The notes under the pieces: model-generated
The model's database searches: none
Told to the model about the DNA's origin: nothing
The model's input: only the letters and a program-made list of their open reading frames with translations
Program-made: the position numbers and the translations under genes
Shown: piece by piece, positions 63,738 to 64,000 of the stretch
Layout of the letters: every line of letters starts with the position of its first letter
Numbering within the stretch: position 1 is the stretch's first letter
Assembly (NCBI RefSeq): GCF_001027285.1
Contig: NZ_CP011509.1
Location: 1,310,501-1,374,500, forward strand
DNA length: 64,000 nt
Direction: 5' to 3'
DNA from: Archangium gephyra
GTDB taxonomy: Bacteria; Myxococcota; Myxococcia; Myxococcales; Myxococcaceae

Positions 63738-64000
63738 ATGACTCGGGACTTCGCGAAACAGGCGTGGTGGGGTGGGGCACGGCGGTTGGCGGTGCTCGCC
63801 CTGCTCGGGGCTGGATGCAAGGCGGGCACGTGTGGCTCGGGCGCATCCGGCTCCGGGCCCCTCTCCGAGCAGGAGCGGAGGGGGCTGCCGGGAGTGATTG
63901 CCTTCGTGTCGGAGCGAGCGCCCCAGAAGGATGTCTGGTTGGTGCGGCCCGCCACGGGAGAGCAGACGCAGCTGACGCGAGGTCCCGAGGATGAATACCC
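63738..64000 (+). CDS. Lipoprotein with TolB-like propeller start, partial (runs off the right edge)
   Basis: The frame is open from ATG 63738 to the end of the window, 87 codons. The N-terminal WWGGARRLAVLALLGAGC is a signal peptide with a lipobox (LLGAGC). After a Gly/Ser linker, VIAFVSERAPQKDVWLV and the strand ending TQLTRG look like the first blade of a TolB/DPP-type propeller. It starts 13 bases after the amidase stop, so the two may be co-transcribed. The remainder is not visible. Confidence 0.75.
   Translation, partial: MTRDFAKQAWWGGARRLAVLALLGAGCKAGTCGSGASGSGPLSEQERRGLPGVIAFVSERAPQKDVWLVRPATGEQTQLTRGPEDEY

Overview
The window looks like a chromosome segment of a myxobacterium, probably of the Archangium/Cystobacter/Stigmatella type. 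The evidence is very high GC in third codon positions, tightly packed long genes, three orphan multi-PAS/GAF sensor kinases, many lipoproteins with DUF4215, MopE-like, kelch and HYR modules, a bacterial lipoxygenase and a possible golvesin-type C-terminal domain. This assignment is inferred from gene content; no rRNA or complete tRNA gene is present.

Layout. Positions 1-13 kb hold housekeeping and stress genes: the end of bioA, a frameshifted HAD lipoprotein, a GlsB/YeaQ protein, an esterase, a DUF1338 protein, an SDR, a six-PAS histidine kinase, a GNAT, a macro-domain protein, a frameshifted 5'-3' exonuclease, a lipoprotein, a truncated globin and a YaiI-type protein. Positions 13.6-22.8 kb carry a transmembrane NACHT NTPase, a DUF4184 protein, a kinase with two receivers and a glycerophosphodiesterase lipoprotein. 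Positions 22.9-26.8 kb carry an S9 peptidase and a methionine-salvage operon mtnB-mtnD-mtnC preceded by a perfect 11-bp inverted repeat.

Positions 26.88-29.46 kb form a small integrated island. It is bounded by 25-bp direct repeats resembling a tRNA or tmRNA 3' end, contains the C-terminal stub of a tyrosine recombinase, and carries a LysR gene divergent from a SnoaL-like/SDR pair. A possible transposase remnant lies just outside.

The most unusual part is 33.4-53 kb. A five-gene minus-strand operon reads kelch/MopE lipoprotein - secreted TPR protein - membrane-anchored CHAT protease - secreted TPR protein - kelch/MopE lipoprotein, so the CHAT gene sits at the centre of two paralogous kelch+TPR pairs. 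Outside these, at both ends, lie two paralogous proteins with a caspase/gingipain-like His/Cys dyad and a C-terminal HTH-like segment; a lipoxygenase lies next to one of them. The predicted topology (outer lipoproteins, periplasmic TPR solenoids, one TM segment, cytoplasmic protease) suggests a transmembrane protease-signalling system. That function is inferred, not shown.

Positions 53-64 kb hold a DUF378 protein, a large GAF/PAS kinase, a methyltransferase, a DUF4215/HYR lipoprotein behind a hairpin that covers its ribosome-binding site, a glycine-rich-tail protein, a metallophosphoesterase, an amidase lipoprotein and the start of a further lipoprotein. Very long open frames opposite most genes are high-GC shadows and are left out.
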